64,000 bases of DNA from Pedobacter ghigonis. GTDB taxonomy: Bacteria > Bacteroidota > Bacteroidia > Sphingobacteriales > Sphingobacteriaceae. The DNA is taken from positions 62,001-126,000 of the forward strand of contig NZ_CAESCM010000003.1 of NCBI RefSeq assembly GCF_903166585.1, in the 5' to 3' direction. Position numbers and translations under genes: made by a program. This document shows, in pieces, positions 63,099 through 64,000 of the stretch. Under the pieces are notes generated by a model that saw nothing but the letters and a program-made list of their open reading frames with translations, was not told the origin of the DNA and searched no databases. The stretch's first letter is position 1. Every line of letters starts with the position of its first letter.

Positions 63099-64000
63099 AT
63101 GACAGCAAAAGAGATTAGACAGGCATTCCTTAGTTTTTTTGAATCGAAACAACACCATGTTGTTCCTTCCGCACCGATAGTGGTTAAAAACGACCCAACC
63201 TTAATGTTTACCAATGCGGGTATGAATCAGTTTAAAGATTTGTTTTTGGGAGAGGCTGCCATCAAATATGCTCGTGTTGCAGATACGCAACGTTGTTTGC
63301 GGGTTTCGGGTAAACATAACGACCTGGAAGAAGTGGGGATTGATACTTACCACCACACCATGTTCGAGATGTTGGGCAATTGGAGCTTTGGCGATTATTT
63401 TAAAAAAGAAGCTATCGCCTGGAGCTGGGAGTTACTGACCGAAGTTTATAAAATTCCGAAAGAAAAATTATACGTTACCTATTTCGAGGGCGACGAGAAA
63501 GAAGGTTTAGCGAAAGACCAGGAAGCTTATGATCTTTGGAAACAATATATAGATGAGAGCCATATTTTACCGGGAAATAAAAAAGACAATTTCTGGGAAA
63601 TGGGCGATACCGGACCATGTGGCCCTTGTTCAGAAATCCACGTTGATTGCCGTACCGACGAAGAAAAAGCTTTAGTGGATGGCGCTACGCTGGTAAATGC
63701 CGATCACCCTCAGGTAATCGAAATCTGGAATAACGTATTTATGCAGTTTAACCGTTTAAAAGATGGTTCATTACAAAGTTTACCAGCCAAACATGTAGAT
63801 ACCGGAATGGGTTTTGAACGTTTGGTGCGTGTATTACAAGATAAAACATCTAACTACGATACCGACGTTTTTCAGCCAATGATTCAGTTTATTTCTGATA
63901 AAGCTGGAATTAAATACGGTGCTGATGAAAAGACCGATATTGCCATGCGTGTAATGGCCGATCACATCCGTGCCATTTCATTTGTTATTGCCGACGGACA
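63099..64000 (+). CDS. alaS: Alanine-tRNA ligase (5' part, continues beyond window)
   Basis: From the ATG at 63099 an open frame runs off the window end (about 300 codons): [20 protein letters not shown], then the class II motif 1 region [56 protein letters not shown] and [20 protein letters not shown], and motif 3 [14 protein letters not shown]. It attaches alanine to tRNA-Ala. The editing and C-terminal oligomerisation domains are outside the window. No frame interruption is seen. Confidence 0.97.
   Translation, partial: MTAKEIRQAFLSFFESKQHHVVPSAPIVVKNDPTLMFTNAGMNQFKDLFLGEAAIKYARVADTQRCLRVSGKHNDLEEVGIDTYHHTMFEMLGNWSFGDYFKKEAIAWSWELLTEVYKIPKEKLYVTYFEGDEKEGLAKDQEAYDLWKQYIDESHILPGNKKDNFWEMGDTGPCGPCSEIHVDCRTDEEKALVDGATLVNADHPQVIEIWNNVFMQFNRLKDGSLQSLPAKHVDTGMGFERLVRVLQDKTSNYDTDVFQPMIQFISDKAGIKYGADEKTDIAMRVMADHIRAISFVIADG

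Noticed and set aside
1..64000. tRNA or rRNA genes, prophage or transposase genes
   Set aside because: No cloverleaf with a GTTCRANYC arm, rRNA signature, integrase or transposase-like protein was seen on reading the window; a tRNAscan or Infernal search would be decisive.

Overview
The window is ordinary chromosomal DNA from a Bacteroidota bacterium, most likely Sphingobacteriaceae and Pedobacter-like. This rests on a TonB-dependent receptor with a carboxypeptidase-regulatory-like N-terminus, an OmpA/PD40/TPR outer-membrane protein, a Bacteroidota-type LptD, a DPP-IV-like S9 peptidase, the ligase-associated Lhr-type repair operon, TANNTTTG (-7) promoter boxes close to start codons, AT-rich intergenic DNA, and many dispersed palindromic repeats. 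I see no rRNA, tRNA, CRISPR array, transposase or prophage.

Layout. 1-10.7 kb: the 5' end of etfB (leaving the window), a small TPR protein, a ChrA transporter, a 1-kb repeat island with a 42/84-bp tandem array, then dnaB, rlmB, a mannose-1-phosphate guanylyltransferase, kdsD, recQ, kdsA and a DUF2071 gene. KdsD and KdsA supply KDO for LPS. 11.9-19.6 kb: an OmpA-family protein, queE, a Rieske protein, folD, lepA and a MATE transporter. 20-29.5 kb: a thioesterase, a frameshifted nucleotidyltransferase with a small upstream ORF, rpsO, pnp, a lipoprotein, rpe and a TonB-dependent receptor. 29.7-37.3 kb: serC-serA, a two-gene unit with a 48-aa protein, SAM hydrolase, phoH-like, purC, a STAS protein and ribonuclease Z.

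37.7-46.9 kb: an MCE/MlaD protein, two tandem N-acetylmuramoyl-L-alanine amidases, lptD, cinA, a 2-oxo-acid dehydrogenase E2, a ferritin-like protein and thioredoxin. 47-52.9 kb: the four-gene ligase-associated repair set (exonuclease, ATP-dependent ligase, Lhr-type helicase, PdeM), all on the minus strand. 52.9-54.3 kb: a SatD-like protein and a DUF3307 membrane protein, preceded by three exact 20-bp near-palindromes at 28-bp pitch. 54.4-64 kb: an S9 peptidase, a secreted protein, an enoyl-CoA hydratase, comEC, a helix-hairpin-helix/barrel pseudogene with four lesions, a MerR regulator and the 5' part of alaS.

Best candidate for an undescribed system: the SatD-like/DUF3307 pair. The first protein carries residues reminiscent of a class III nucleotide-cyclase palm plus a C-terminal helix-turn-helix. 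The second is an integral membrane protein with paired intramembrane His/Asp residues. The upstream repeats look like its operator. Other points are the four-lesion pseudogene beside an intact comEC, the dinucleotide-slippage frameshift in the nucleotidyltransferase, a translationally coupled 48-aa gene, and the alternating higher-order tandem array. All calls come from reading the sequence; no database search was possible.
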